64,000 nucleotides of DNA from Algibacter lectus (GCF_900112395.1 NZ_FOLN01000002.1:434001-498000); one strand, 5' to 3'; counted from the stretch's first letter, positions 8,515 to 17,329 are shown. Notes: generated from the sequence alone by a model not told the origin. Numbers and translations are program-made.

Positions 8515-10884
8515 TTAAAAAGGTATTGTTAAAGAGAGTGATATATTCCTGCCCGCCTCAGGCACATCGATTAACCTATAGAAACTGGTGTGGTCGAAAT
8601 ACGTTGTGTGGAATACATTATTTAATTTTAATCGCATTTCTATAGGGAGGCTATTTTTAGAGCTGTTAAGTTTAGAAACAAAAGCCATGTTTAAAACCTG
8701 ATAGCCAGCTGTTACTTGCTCTGGTGGTACAATTTCGTTTTGAGCTCCTGCTACTTTTAATTCGGCACTTAATTGCGGACTATTAAAAAACAACAAATCT
8801 TTAAATTGATAATTAGCCGAAAGCCTACCAGATAATGGTGGGGAAAAAGGCAGTGTAAAATTCTTTTTGGGTCCGCTAGTTTGTCTAGAGTACACATATT
8901 CTGCAGAAGCATTTAGCGTTACATTTTTTAGCACCGTACTACTTGCGCTTAGCTCACCACCAACCCTAAAAACCTTAGCTTGTGTATACTCGTAAATTTG
9001 TAACGTTTCGTAATAACTAGACGTTGGGTTTAAATAGATATAGTTATCGAAAAAGTTAACAAAAGGACTTAGGGCTACACTAAACTTTTTAGCACTATAA
9101 TCTACCTCCATATCTAATTGATAGGATGCTTCGGGATCTAAATCTAGATTCCCTTTTTCGTAACGATACATATGATAATTAACCCCATCTGAAGCCAACT
9201 CATTAGATAGAGGCATTCTAAAACTCTTTCCTATATTAATTTTATACGTTATTTTATTACGTAAATAACTAAGCCCTACAGAAGCACTTGTACTTCCAAA
9301 ATTCAAGGTTTTATCTTGAGACCTCTGCAGATAAATATTAGAGATTGTATTATCGTCATTATTTCGAGTAGACGGATACCAATCAAAATAAGAGTGCGTA
9401 TCTACAACACCAAAATCATATCGAATACCAGCTTGTAGATGTAAGTTTTTATTAATTTCAAATTGATCGTAACCAAAAGCACCAACAGTAAAACGAGTAT
9501 ATTCTGGAATTAAAAAACCCCAACCGCCAATATTGTTATCTTGATATTCCATATTCACCCCCAGAACCACATCATGCTTAGCATTAGGTTTAAAAACATC
9601 TTTAACATTTAAAGTGTACGTGTTTTTATTAAAAGCACGCTCTTTACTATCTGGTGGTGTTGGCATATAACCATGTGGTATAGGCTCGGAGTGTTCTTCT
9701 CTATTATTATTTTGGTAACCTAAATCTAAATGAAATGTATGGTTCCCTAAATCTAGCGATGTATTGTTTGTAATTTTAAAATGATTCACCTTGTGGTATG
9801 GTAAATCGACATCTCTACTAGAACTATCATAATCTATACTAGAAGTTCTAACTTCTAAGCCATGAGCATTAGCAAAAAAACCGTTTTTAGCGTTTACGTT
9901 ACTAAATGATGTTTCCGTAGTAAACCCCTCTGAAGAATACCCAATATTAAAACTAGCATTAGCCTCTATACCTGCGGTATTTCTTAAATGATTGTCATGC
10001 AATTCAAAAATGTAATTTTCGTAATTAATTTTATCTGTAGGCACTTTGTAATCACCATAATCTCTTAATGTTAAACGACTACGATAAAACCAACTTTCCT
10101 TTCTCGCCTTTACTCCTACCGAAACACCTAGTAAATCATTATTACTTTCACCTAAAAGATTAACCTCTCCATTAAATGAGTTTATAGCAGGTATTTTATT
10201 AGGCTTTATATCTACAACACCCGCAATAGCATCGGCCCCATATACTAAAGATGCCGGACCTTTAATTATCTGTATATTCTCTATACCATATTGATCTATT
10301 TCTAAACCATGATCATTTCCCCATTGTTGTGCCTCGTGTTTTATTCCATTTTGCACTACCGCTACCCTATTAAACCCTAAACCTCTAATTACGGGTTTAG
10401 ACTGCCCAGAACCAATATTAATGGTACTTACTCCAGGGATTTTACTTAAGGTCTGCATAAGACTGTTTTCCCGGTTTTGATTTAGAAATTCTTTGGATAC
10501 CTTATAAGAAATTGTTGAAGACTCCTTATCTCTTCTTTTACTTGTCTTTCCATTAACCTCAACAGCATCTAAATTTGTTACAGCTTCATCTAAAGCCACA
10601 TAAATAAGATCCATATTACGCCATACGTGCACATTAACAGTTTTAGGTGCATAGCCTATATGAGACACATTTAAAACGTAATTACCATTAGTAATGTTTT
10701 TTATTATGAATGAACCATCTGAGGATGAAATAGAAAAAAAACCGTCTCCGATAATATTGACACCTTCAATAGGTTGTAAAGTTTTTGCATTTACTACCAA
10801 ACCTTTTATAATTAAAGAATCTTGGGTACATGCCATGGCGTATAGACTAAAACAAAGCCAAATACTTAATGTTTTGTAAAACAT
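8515..10884 (-). CDS. TonB-dependent outer-membrane receptor, probable metal (zinc) uptake
   Basis: 789 residues from the ATG at 10884 (MFYKTLSIWLCF signal peptide). The frame is open 17 codons further upstream but has no signal sequence there. After the signal comes a carboxypeptidase-regulatory-like domain (LIIKGLVVNAKTLQPIEGVNI). A plug follows (MQTLSKIPGVSTINIGSGQSKP, IRGLGFNRVAV, GPASLVYGADAIAGVVDI), then a 22-strand-type barrel ending in phenylalanine (LSLTIPF). The plug is more like ZnuD/PfeA-type receptors than SusC. The neighbours (MerC protein, His-rich lipoproteins, Fur-family regulator) point to a transition metal. Zinc is an inference. Confidence 0.88.
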   Translation of the reverse strand: MFYKTLSIWLCFSLYAMACTQDSLIIKGLVVNAKTLQPIEGVNIIGDGFFSISSSDGSFIIKNITNGNYVLNVSHIGYAPKTVNVHVWRNMDLIYVALDEAVTNLDAVEVNGKTSKRRDKESSTISYKVSKEFLNQNRENSLMQTLSKIPGVSTINIGSGQSKPVIRGLGFNRVAVVQNGIKHEAQQWGNDHGLEIDQYGIENIQIIKGPASLVYGADAIAGVVDIKPNKIPAINSFNGEVNLLGESNNDLLGVSVGVKARKESWFYRSRLTLRDYGDYKVPTDKINYENYIFELHDNHLRNTAGIEANASFNIGYSSEGFTTETSFSNVNAKNGFFANAHGLEVRTSSIDYDSSSRDVDLPYHKVNHFKITNNTSLDLGNHTFHLDLGYQNNNREEHSEPIPHGYMPTPPDSKERAFNKNTYTLNVKDVFKPNAKHDVVLGVNMEYQDNNIGGWGFLIPEYTRFTVGAFGYDQFEINKNLHLQAGIRYDFGVVDTHSYFDWYPSTRNNDDNTISNIYLQRSQDKTLNFGSTSASVGLSYLRNKITYKINIGKSFRMPLSNELASDGVNYHMYRYEKGNLDLDPEASYQLDMEVDYSAKKFSVALSPFVNFFDNYIYLNPTSSYYETLQIYEYTQAKVFRVGGELSASSTVLKNVTLNASAEYVYSRQTSGPKKNFTLPFSPPLSGRLSANYQFKDLLFFNSPQLSAELKVAGAQNEIVPPEQVTAGYQVLNMAFVSKLNSSKNSLPIEMRLKLNNVFHTTYFDHTSFYRLIDVPEAGRNISLSLTIPF

Positions 10885-10974
10885 ATTAATGTTATAAGAT
10901 TGAAAAAATAGCCCTTGAGAGCGAGCGAAAACCAAACCTAAACATGGAATTTATTAAGACAACATGGCTTATCT

Positions 10975-11040
10975 AAAACCTCATTATAAAAAAATGAAGT
11001 TTTACATATATGCCATAAGGGTTATATAAACCCTTAGGCA
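10975..11040 (-). other. Two stem-loops in the leader of the TonB receptor gene
   Basis: In the 192 bp between the small His/Cys gene and the receptor lie two strong inverted repeats. At 11011-11040 TGCC(AT)AAGGGTT pairs with AACCCTTA-GGCA across a short AT loop. At 10975-11003 AAAACcTCATT pairs with AATGAaGTTTT. On the minus strand the second is followed by AT-rich sequence but no clean U-run. They could be a processing/attenuation element between the two cistrons or an independent 5' leader for the receptor. I cannot match a named riboswitch. Confidence 0.5.
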
Positions 11041-11076
11041 TAATGTTGCTATTAAAAAATTAAACGAAATAGGGTA

Positions 11077-11400
11077 TTATAACAAAAATGGTGGAGGTCT
11101 GGAAAAGAGCTGATCTTTGGAAGACGAGCTTGCCAGTATAAATTTATAATTCTGACTAATTTCTTTAGGAAGAAGATATTCAATATCATCTAAAGAAAAA
11201 TTAGAAAAAACAGGAGTAATTAAAGGTGTTAAGTTATTGGTGATTGCATGATCGCATATGTTACAATGTATGGCATGATCATCATCGTCAGCATGAGACA
11301 ATACATGAAACCCTGCCATTTTCATTGAGAAGAAAATAACAAGTAAAAAATAAGTAATACTATTTTTTATGCGATTGGTTTTCATTATTTGTATTAACAC
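11077..11400 (-). CDS. Small His/Cys-rich membrane-anchored protein
   Basis: 107 residues from 11400; the ATG at 11385 (MKTNRIKNSITYF) is a better start for the signal/anchor. One hydrophobic segment (ITYFLLVIFFSMKMAGFHVL) is followed by the metal-ligand-rich SHADDDDHAIHCNICDHA and an unremarkable tail ending in RPPPFLL. No named family is recognised. The CxxC flanked by histidines, and the position between MerC and the TonB receptor, suggest a periplasmic metal-handling accessory. Same direction as its neighbours, 32 bp from merC. Confidence 0.65.
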   Translation of the reverse strand: MLIQIMKTNRIKNSITYFLLVIFFSMKMAGFHVLSHADDDDHAIHCNICDHAITNNLTPLITPVFSNFSLDDIEYLLPKEISQNYKFILASSSSKDQLFSRPPPFLL

Positions 11401-11432
11401 TACAATTAAACTGTAATTTCTAAAACGTATTT

Positions 11433-11819
11433 TTAATGTTTATGATTTTCTTTTGTCTGTAACAACTTCCAATTAAAATAATGTGCTAGCGATACTAAAG
11501 AAGCTCCTGCAACAGTATTGCTTACTTCCCAAAATTCATTTAAATCTAGCCTGCCCAATAAAATAAATGAAAAGCCTAATAAAGCATACAGTAAAGGTTT
11601 TAATTTAAAATGTGTTTTTTTATAACTCGGCCAAAGAGATACTAAAACAAACACAATACCAAAAGCTATAAAGGTCCACTCTATTATAGGGTTTCCTAAA
11701 AAATGTAAACTACCCAATGATGAAAATGAAAGTATCAATGGTATTGTAGCACAATGAACCGCACAAATTAACGAACTAGAAAAAGCAATAATATCTACAG
11801 TGTTATTTTTAATTTTCAT
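11433..11819 (-). CDS. MerC-domain membrane protein
   Basis: 128 residues with four predicted membrane helices. The first helix holds the MerC signature LICAVHCATIPLIL (Cys-x-x-His-Cys). MerC proteins were first described as mercury importers, but in Bacteroidetes they usually sit in Fur/Zur-controlled operons without mer genes. That is the case here: no mercuric reductase is nearby. It is the first gene of the metal operon, divergent from the Fur-family gene. An operator palindrome (11898-11920) lies about 80 bp upstream. Confidence 0.85.
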   Translation of the reverse strand: MKIKNNTVDIIAFSSSLICAVHCATIPLILSFSSLGSLHFLGNPIIEWTFIAFGIVFVLVSLWPSYKKTHFKLKPLLYALLGFSFILLGRLDLNEFWEVSNTVAGASLVSLAHYFNWKLLQTKENHKH

Positions 11820-11897
11820 CTAAAATTTATAAAACATGTTATTTAACTAGTAAGTAAACGTACTATTTGTTAACTTTCTCTCATTATTTCGACACAT

Positions 11898-11997
11898 TAA
11901 ATGCAATGTTGTCGCATTAATTGGTTTTGCAAATATATTATGTTTTTATAATATTGCAACATAATCGCAATAAATTATTGCAAATAAATCGCATTAA
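11898..11997 (+). promoter_or_regulatory. Fur/Zur-family regulatory region with three operators
   Basis: A promoter TTTG (11926-11929)-N19-TAATATTG (11949-11956) drives the regulator gene. Three 23-bp sites of the form 7-9-7 surround it. They are TTAATGC-N9-GCATTAA (11898-11920, perfect), TATTGC-N9-GCAATA (11952-11972, 6-bp arms, over the -7 element) and TTATTGC-N9-GCATTAA (11975-11997, one mismatch, ending 3 bp before the ATG). The layout predicts tight autorepression. The first site could also act on the divergent MerC operon. Confidence 0.8.
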
Positions 11998-12000
11998 TAA

Positions 12001-12375
12001 ATGAAAAGAAGAAATACACCAACAAAAGAGGCTGTTTTGGAGGTTTTAACAACAACCGGAAAAGCGATGAGTCAGGATGCGATTGAACAAGAAATAGATA
12101 TTAATATCAATAGAGCAACCATTTATCGTGTTTTAAATAGATTTTGTGATGATGGTGTTTTGCATAAAATTGTTGCTGAAGATGGTAAACAATATTTCGC
12201 ATCGTATAACAAAGTTGGTGAACAAGAAATAGCAAAGAATCATCTTCACTTTAAATGTTTAATTTGTGAAACTATAGAATGCTTGCATGCTGAAGTTAAT
12301 TTCTCTATCCCGAAGGCATACATTGTTCAGGATGTTAATTGTGTTTTAACTGGTACTTGTAAAAACTGTTCTTAA
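12001..12375 (+). CDS. Fur-family metal-responsive repressor (Zur-like)
   Basis: 124 residues, slightly short for Fur/Zur. The N-terminal winged helix (TPTKEAVLEVLTTTGKAMSQDAIEQE, NRATIYRVLNRFCDDGVLHKI) is standard. The C-terminal part has the regulatory-site histidines NHLHFKC and the two structural zinc pairs CLIC and CKNC, the latter three residues from the end. It is divergent from the MerC/TonB operon, and its own promoter holds three palindromic operators. Zur-like specificity is inferred from the neighbours; Fur or another metal cannot be excluded. Confidence 0.88.
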   Translation: MKRRNTPTKEAVLEVLTTTGKAMSQDAIEQEIDININRATIYRVLNRFCDDGVLHKIVAEDGKQYFASYNKVGEQEIAKNHLHFKCLICETIECLHAEVNFSIPKAYIVQDVNCVLTGTCKNCS

Positions 12376-12420
12376 TAGTATTGACATAAATTAAAGCTTT
12401 TACATAACATTATGCCATAA

Positions 12421-12445
12421 AAAAACCGCCTATTAGGCGGTTTTT
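12421..12445. terminator. Bidirectional terminator between the Fur-family gene and the SDR gene
   Basis: AAAAACCGCC-TATTA-GGCGGTTTTT is a perfect 10-bp GC-cored stem with A and T tails on both sides. It lies between two convergent genes, 45 bp after one and 28 bp after the other. Confidence 0.9.
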
Positions 12446-12472
12446 ACTTTATATAAATTGGGTTACAATAAC

Positions 12473-13312
12473 CTATTCGAAATCACACTCTTTACCTAAG
12501 TGTTCAAACTTAGCTAATTCTTCTATTAATCCGTTATTTACTTTTCCGAAAACTTCATAAGCAATTTTACCTAAAGGTAAATGCACTGGAGCTTCTTCTA
12601 ACTGAGCTAATTTGTAAATAGCATCAGCCGCTTTTTGCGGATCTCCTGGTTGGTTTCCACTTAAATTTTGTAAACCTCTTATACGCTCACCAACCGTACT
12701 TTCGTAATCTTCTATTTTAGTATTATCATAAGCTGCAGAACTTCCAGCCCATTCTGTTCTAAATGGTCCAGGTTCAACGTTTGTTACTTTAATGTTAAGT
12801 GGCTTTAATTCTGCCGCTAAAGCTTCCCCAATACCTTCTAAAGCAAATTTAGAACCATTGTAAATCCCTAAACCTTGAGAACCTACACGTCCTGCAATAG
12901 AAGTTATGTTTATAATATGTCCAGAACGTTGCTTACGCATTTGTGGTAAAACCGCTCTAATAGTCGTTAAAACGCCAAAAACGTTTACTTCAAACTGTCT
13001 TCTTACTTCTTCATCAGAAATCTCTTCAACACTTCCCATAATACCATAACCGGCATTATTAACAACTACATCAATTTTTCCGAATTTATCATAAATGGTT
13101 TTAATACCATCAACAATCATTTGTGTAGAAGCAACATCTATAAGTACACCAAAAGAATTCCCTGGGTTTTCATTGTTAAACGCCTCTACTTGGTCTTGTT
13201 TTCTAAAAGTTCCTACCACAATTTGTCCTTGTGATAAAACCTCTTTAGCTAACTGTTTACCTAATCCTGATGATACACCAGTAATAAACCATACTTTTTT
13301 GTCTGTACTCAT
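12473..13312 (-). CDS. SDR-family oxidoreductase
   Basis: 279 residues from the ATG at 13312. The frame is open 33 codons further, but that part covers the -7 element and an inverted repeat. It has a classical SDR: TGVSSGLGKQLAKE cofactor loop, NNAGYGIMG, catalytic Ser in INITSIAGRVG and YNGSKFALEG (YxxxK). It ends with a substrate-lid region and no membrane segment. The family covers many ketoreductases, and no neighbour hints at a substrate. A single transcription unit between a terminator and its own promoter. Confidence 0.85.
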   Translation of the reverse strand: MSTDKKVWFITGVSSGLGKQLAKEVLSQGQIVVGTFRKQDQVEAFNNENPGNSFGVLIDVASTQMIVDGIKTIYDKFGKIDVVVNNAGYGIMGSVEEISDEEVRRQFEVNVFGVLTTIRAVLPQMRKQRSGHIINITSIAGRVGSQGLGIYNGSKFALEGIGEALAAELKPLNIKVTNVEPGPFRTEWAGSSAAYDNTKIEDYESTVGERIRGLQNLSGNQPGDPQKAADAIYKLAQLEEAPVHLPLGKIAYEVFGKVNNGLIEELAKFEHLGKECDFE

Positions 13313-13354
13313 TTTTGTTTTGCTTATATTCTGTAAAAGAAATTGTTTTTTTTG

Positions 13355-13384
13355 CAAAACTACTAAAAAATTATTTAGTAGTTT
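13355..13384 (-). promoter_or_regulatory. Promoter/operator of the SDR gene
   Basis: The minus strand has a -7 match TAGTTTTG (13355-13362). An 11-bp perfect inverted repeat, AAACTACTAAA-N6-TTTAGTAGTTT (13357-13367 and 13374-13384), overlaps it and runs upstream. The location suits a repressor site. No regulator gene is adjacent. Confidence 0.55.
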
Positions 13385-13696
13385 AAGTTTTATTGATATC
13401 GAATTTCTCACTCTACCAAAGCTCCCCTTATCGACCTAAACTATTGTATTAAATAACCTTTTAATATAAAAACTATTTATATTAGCGACACCTCCTAGAA
13501 CTGCTATTTAATTATTCTAAATACTTTTAATATTCAACTATAAAAGCATCCAAATTTAGTAGGTAACATTAGTAAAACATGCTTATTAATACAGAAAATA
13601 TTTAAATCTTAAAAAATAGATTTTACTTAATTTTGAAGTCATACGTGTAAAATATATTATAATTTTGCCTCCAAACTATAACAAGCGCATTTACCT
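13385..13696. other. AT-rich intergenic region before the bestrophin gene
   Basis: About 310 bp with no open frame of coding character on either strand. Near the bestrophin gene TAATTTTG (13660-13667) fits a -7 element. The nearest upstream TTTTG (13631-13635) is 24 bp away, rather far, so the promoter call is weak. Nothing else stands out. Confidence 0.5.
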
Positions 13697-14560
13697 ATGG
13701 TACAATACAACCCAAAAGATTGGATTACCTTTATTTTTAGATTTCACAAATCGGATACGTTTAGAAAGCTTTTTCCTTTAATGATTTTTATTGGAATTTA
13801 TACCTATGGAGTTGGCTACATGGAACTAGAATACTGGAAACTTTCAGAAAAAAGTCATTTATCAAATATTACGGTAATGCATGGTATGTTGGGTTTTGTT
13901 ATTTCATTGCTATTGGTTTTTAGAACAAACACTGCTTACGACCGCTGGTGGGAAGGTAGAAAATTATGGGGAGCACTAGTTAATAACAGCCGAAATTTAG
14001 CCATAAAACTACATGTTATTTTAAAAGAAGAACACGATAGAAGCTATTTTAAAAAGTTAATACCGAGTTATGCCTCTATTTTGGTAAAGCATTTAAACAA
14101 TAAAGAAACGAGTTTGCAACTTTTTGATCATGAAGATTTAAAAATAGACAAGCACAAACACCACCCGAACCAAGTTGCTAAAATGATTTTCCAAAAGGTG
14201 AACGATTTACACGAACAGAAGAAAATTACGGGCGATCAACTTATCGTTTTAAATGCCGAAATTCAATCGTTTACCGATATTTGCGGTGCATGCGAACGTA
14301 TTAAAAACACACCAATTCCGTATTCATACAGTGCCTTTATTAAAAAATTCATATTTTTCTACATCATGACTTTGCCTTTTGGCTATGTGTTTAGCCTAGG
14401 ATATTATGCAGTGCCTGTAGTCGTTTTTGTTTTTTATGTATTGGCGAGTTTAGAATTAATTGCTGAAGAAATTGAAGACCCTTTTGGTTTTGATGCTAAC
14501 GATTTACCTATTGATAAAATAGCTACAAATATTAAAAAACATGTGGAGGAAATATTTTAG
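13697..14560 (+). CDS. Bestrophin-family (UPF0187/YneE) channel protein
   Basis: 287 residues. It has the bestrophin core: an N-terminal hydrophobic segment (LFPLMIFIGIYTYGVGY), then GFVISLLLVFRTNTAYDRWWEGRKLWGALVNNSRNLA, where RTNxAYxRWWEGR is the family signature. Two more membrane helices follow near residues 215-255, and then the acidic EEIEDPFGFDANDLP calcium-clasp-like motif. Bacterial members form pentameric ion channels in the inner membrane. It is a single gene, convergent with comM and 5 bp away. Confidence 0.9.
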   Translation: MVQYNPKDWITFIFRFHKSDTFRKLFPLMIFIGIYTYGVGYMELEYWKLSEKSHLSNITVMHGMLGFVISLLLVFRTNTAYDRWWEGRKLWGALVNNSRNLAIKLHVILKEEHDRSYFKKLIPSYASILVKHLNNKETSLQLFDHEDLKIDKHKHHPNQVAKMIFQKVNDLHEQKKITGDQLIVLNAEIQSFTDICGACERIKNTPIPYSYSAFIKKFIFFYIMTLPFGYVFSLGYYAVPVVVFVFYVLASLELIAEEIEDPFGFDANDLPIDKIATNIKKHVEEIF

Positions 14561-14565
14561 TAAAT

Positions 14566-16101
14566 CTACCCTAACCAACCCTCGCGATCTAAACTACGGT
14601 ATTGTATAGCCTCACTAATATGAGAACCATTTACCTCTGCAATACCCTCTAAATCGGCAATAGTTCGAGATACTTTTAGTATTCTATCATAGGCGCGAGC
14701 CGATAAGTTTAAGCGTTCCATAGCCGTTTTGAGCAACTGTTTCGAATTCTCATCTAGAACGCAATGTTTTCTAATTTGCTTCACATTCATTTGGGCATTA
14801 TAATGTACTTTATCAGAATCTTCAAAACGTTTTGTTTGTATTTGCCTAGCTTTGGTCACACGCTTCCTAATATCTACCGAGCTCTCTCCTTTTCTATCAT
14901 CCGATAATTTATCAAAAGGCACAGGCGTCACTTCAATGTGAATATCAATTCTATCTAAAAGCGGTCCCGACACTTTACTTAAATAACGTTGCATTTCTGC
15001 AGGACTAGATGTTACAGGTGCATCGGGATCATTGAAATAACCACTCGGACTCGGATTCATACTCGCTACCAACATAAACGATGATGGATAAGTAACCGTG
15101 AATTTTGCCCTAGAAATAGTAACCTCGCGATCTTCTAGTGGCTGACGCATAACTTCTAGAACTTCACGCTTAAATTCTGGTAATTCGTCTAAAAATAAAA
15201 CACCATTATGAGACATAGATATTTCACCTGGTTGCGGATAACTTCCGCCGCCGACTAATGCCACATTTGAAATTGTGTGATGTGGATTTCTAAATGGTCT
15301 TTGAGCCATTAAACCGGTATCTTTTACTCTACCCACTACAGAATGTATTTTAGTAGTTTCCAAGGCTTCATGCAATGTCATAGGTGGTAAAATACTTGGT
15401 AATCGTTTAGCAAGCATCGTTTTTCCTGCTCCAGGAGGACCAATTAAAATAATATTATGTCCGCCAGCAGCAGCGATTTCCATACAGCGCTTAATGCCTT
15501 CCTGCCCTTTTACATCTGCAAAATCGAACTCCGGAAAATCTAAATTCTGCTCAAACTCTTTACGTGTATCTATTATAGTTTGTTCTATAGCTGTTCCCTT
15601 ATCAAAAAAGTCTATAACTTGCTTTATATTATCAATACCATAAACCTCTAAGTTATCTACAATAGCAGCTTCTTTGGCATTCTCGGCTGGCAATATAAAA
15701 CCTTTATAACCTTCTTCCCTAGCCTTAACAGCTATAGGCAATGCACCTTTAATAGGCTGAAGCGTACCGTCTAAAGACAATTCGCCCATTATTAAGTATT
15801 CTTCTAAACCTTCTGCTTTAATTTGGTCTGTGGACGCTAAAATACCAATGGCTAAAGTTAAATCGTAAGCCGAACCTTCTTTTCTCAAATCGGCAGGCGA
15901 CATATTAATAATGATTTTTTTACCAGGAATTTTATATCCGTTATTCTGAAGTGCTGCCGCTATACGAAAGTTACTTTCCTTAATGGCATTATCGGGTAAT
16001 CCTACAAGATGGTAACCAACGCCTTTATCTACATTCACTTCTACCGTTACCGTTGTAGCCTCAACACCAAAAACGGCGCTTCCAAAAACTTTTTTAAGCA
16101 T
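14566..16101 (-). CDS. comM: YifB/ComM-family Mg-chelatase-like AAA+ ATPase
   Basis: 511 residues, normal length. The N-terminal ChlI domain includes VEVNVDKGVGYHLVGLPDNAIKES and the Lon-like GELSLDGTLQPIKGALP. The central AAA module has Walker A GPPGAGKT near residue 220, the Mg-chelatase NPHHTISNVALVGGG and the Walker B region GVLFLDELPEFKREVLEVMRQPLE. The C-terminus has the Mg-chelatase helical domain (LNLSARAYDRILKVSRTIADLEG). In other bacteria ComM is a helicase promoting branch migration during natural transformation. A monocistronic gene. Confidence 0.95.
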   Translation of the reverse strand: MLKKVFGSAVFGVEATTVTVEVNVDKGVGYHLVGLPDNAIKESNFRIAAALQNNGYKIPGKKIIINMSPADLRKEGSAYDLTLAIGILASTDQIKAEGLEEYLIMGELSLDGTLQPIKGALPIAVKAREEGYKGFILPAENAKEAAIVDNLEVYGIDNIKQVIDFFDKGTAIEQTIIDTRKEFEQNLDFPEFDFADVKGQEGIKRCMEIAAAGGHNIILIGPPGAGKTMLAKRLPSILPPMTLHEALETTKIHSVVGRVKDTGLMAQRPFRNPHHTISNVALVGGGSYPQPGEISMSHNGVLFLDELPEFKREVLEVMRQPLEDREVTISRAKFTVTYPSSFMLVASMNPSPSGYFNDPDAPVTSSPAEMQRYLSKVSGPLLDRIDIHIEVTPVPFDKLSDDRKGESSVDIRKRVTKARQIQTKRFEDSDKVHYNAQMNVKQIRKHCVLDENSKQLLKTAMERLNLSARAYDRILKVSRTIADLEGIAEVNGSHISEAIQYRSLDREGWLG

Positions 16102-16242
16102 AAATTAAGTTTGTTTGATGCTTAAATGTAATAAATGTATTTGGAATTTTATAATTTATTAGGAATCAAGACTTTTTATTAGAACAATTCTGCTGCCTAA
16201 ACACCTAATTTAATCTAGAGTTTTACTCATTGTTCAAACACT

Positions 16243-16806
16243 TTATTCTCTGTTTTTATAAAGCGCTATAGCTTTCAAAAATTTGATTCCGCCAGATTCT
16301 GTTTGGTCGTGTATAAATCCATTCAATTCAGGATTGTTTTTATCAACCCAGCTTATAAGTCGGTTTTTGTTCATTTCCCATGTAGCTTCTCTAAAATCCA
16401 AATATTCCGTTTCAATACTAATTATTTTTTCCTTTTGAAACTTTATAGTTTGATGCATTATAAATGGCACTTCCTGAAGAAAAGCAATTCTTTTATCTAT
16501 TTTTGAAATTTTCACTTTCACTATTCCACCCGCTTCCTCTATTTCAAGTATATTATAGTTAGGGCTAAAAACAGCATCCCATTTCAATAACTCTAAATAA
16601 TCCTTTTTAGAATATGTTACCTCGTACTCACCTTCAATTGTAGTTATACTATCTGTAACGCAATTAGATATTTTTGAGTAATCCGAATCGCTAAGAGCTT
16701 TGAAGTATTGTTTAGAAATTTCAATCTTGTCAATTTGCTTTTCTGAATTTTTACAGCATGCAAACCCCATTACCAATATTAATAATAAAACTATCAGTTT
16801 CTTCAT
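16243..16806 (-). CDS. Hypothetical lipoprotein (NTF2-like)
   Basis: 187 residues with a signal peptide and lipobox-like LVMGFACCKNSEKQ (tandem cysteines at 17-18). The body (QYFKALSDSDYSKISNCVTDSITTIEGE, later SIETEYLDFREATWE) resembles SnoaL/NTF2-like alpha+beta barrels, but I cannot name a family. No metal motif. Upstream of it are two small membrane-protein genes in the same direction; the gaps (51 and 79 bp) leave an operon possible. Confidence 0.65.
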   Translation of the reverse strand: MKKLIVLLLILVMGFACCKNSEKQIDKIEISKQYFKALSDSDYSKISNCVTDSITTIEGEYEVTYSKKDYLELLKWDAVFSPNYNILEIEEAGGIVKVKISKIDKRIAFLQEVPFIMHQTIKFQKEKIISIETEYLDFREATWEMNKNRLISWVDKNNPELNGFIHDQTESGGIKFLKAIALYKNRE

Positions 16807-16857
16807 GAGTTATTGTTTAAATTAATGACATTTCTGGTTGTAAATAAAAAGCGAACA

Positions 16858-17250
16858 TTAATAATTAAGATCCACAAACATCCAAATATAAACAATCAGT
16901 TTTAGTATAATTACTATACAGAAAGCAGCTAGCAAACTAAATAAAAACTTCTTCTTACTGGTTTTATATTTTGGTTTTAAAAAATAAACTAGAAGTGGTA
17001 TAAAAAGTAAAAAAGCAACCAAAGCTATACCGATAGCCACAAATGAAAAACCAACTATTGCTAATTCTCCAAGGACATTAAAAGAAGCATGAGATAAAGC
17101 AAAAAAATCATCCAATGAAGTAACACCGCTATTACCGCTGTAACTCGTATTATTCTTCTTGAAGAACAGGTTTATTTCAATAAAAAACACAACAATATTG
17201 AATGCTAAGTATAGTATTAACCAAATTGCTTTTGTGAATATCTTTTTCAT
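16858..17250 (-). CDS. Hypothetical membrane protein
   Basis: 130 residues with three hydrophobic helices: near residues 8-28 (AIWLILYLAFNIVVFFIEINLFF), 60-90 (VGFSFVAIGIALVAFLLFIPLLVYFL) and 103-127. They are separated by a polar loop with SGNSGVTSLDDF and a basic KPKYKTSKKK stretch. No recognisable domain. The composition is coding-like and matches its neighbours. Confidence 0.6.
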   Translation of the reverse strand: MKKIFTKAIWLILYLAFNIVVFFIEINLFFKKNNTSYSGNSGVTSLDDFFALSHASFNVLGELAIVGFSFVAIGIALVAFLLFIPLLVYFLKPKYKTSKKKFLFSLLAAFCIVIILKLIVYIWMFVDLNY

Positions 17251-17329
17251 TATTTCAATATTACTATTTAACTACAAAAAAAACAATCAAACACAAACAC
17301 CTAAAATAACGGCAACTTAAAATATATAT

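Noticed and set aside
10885-10935. Upstream start for the TonB receptor
   Set aside because: It gives no signal peptide; the ATG at 10884 does.
11433-11819. Mercury-resistance (mer) locus
   Set aside because: The MerC-type protein stands without merA, merR, merP or merT; the context is a Fur-family metal-uptake operon.
13095-13439. Plus-strand open frame of 114 codons opposite the SDR gene
   Set aside because: It is a shadow of the SDR reading frame and runs into its promoter.
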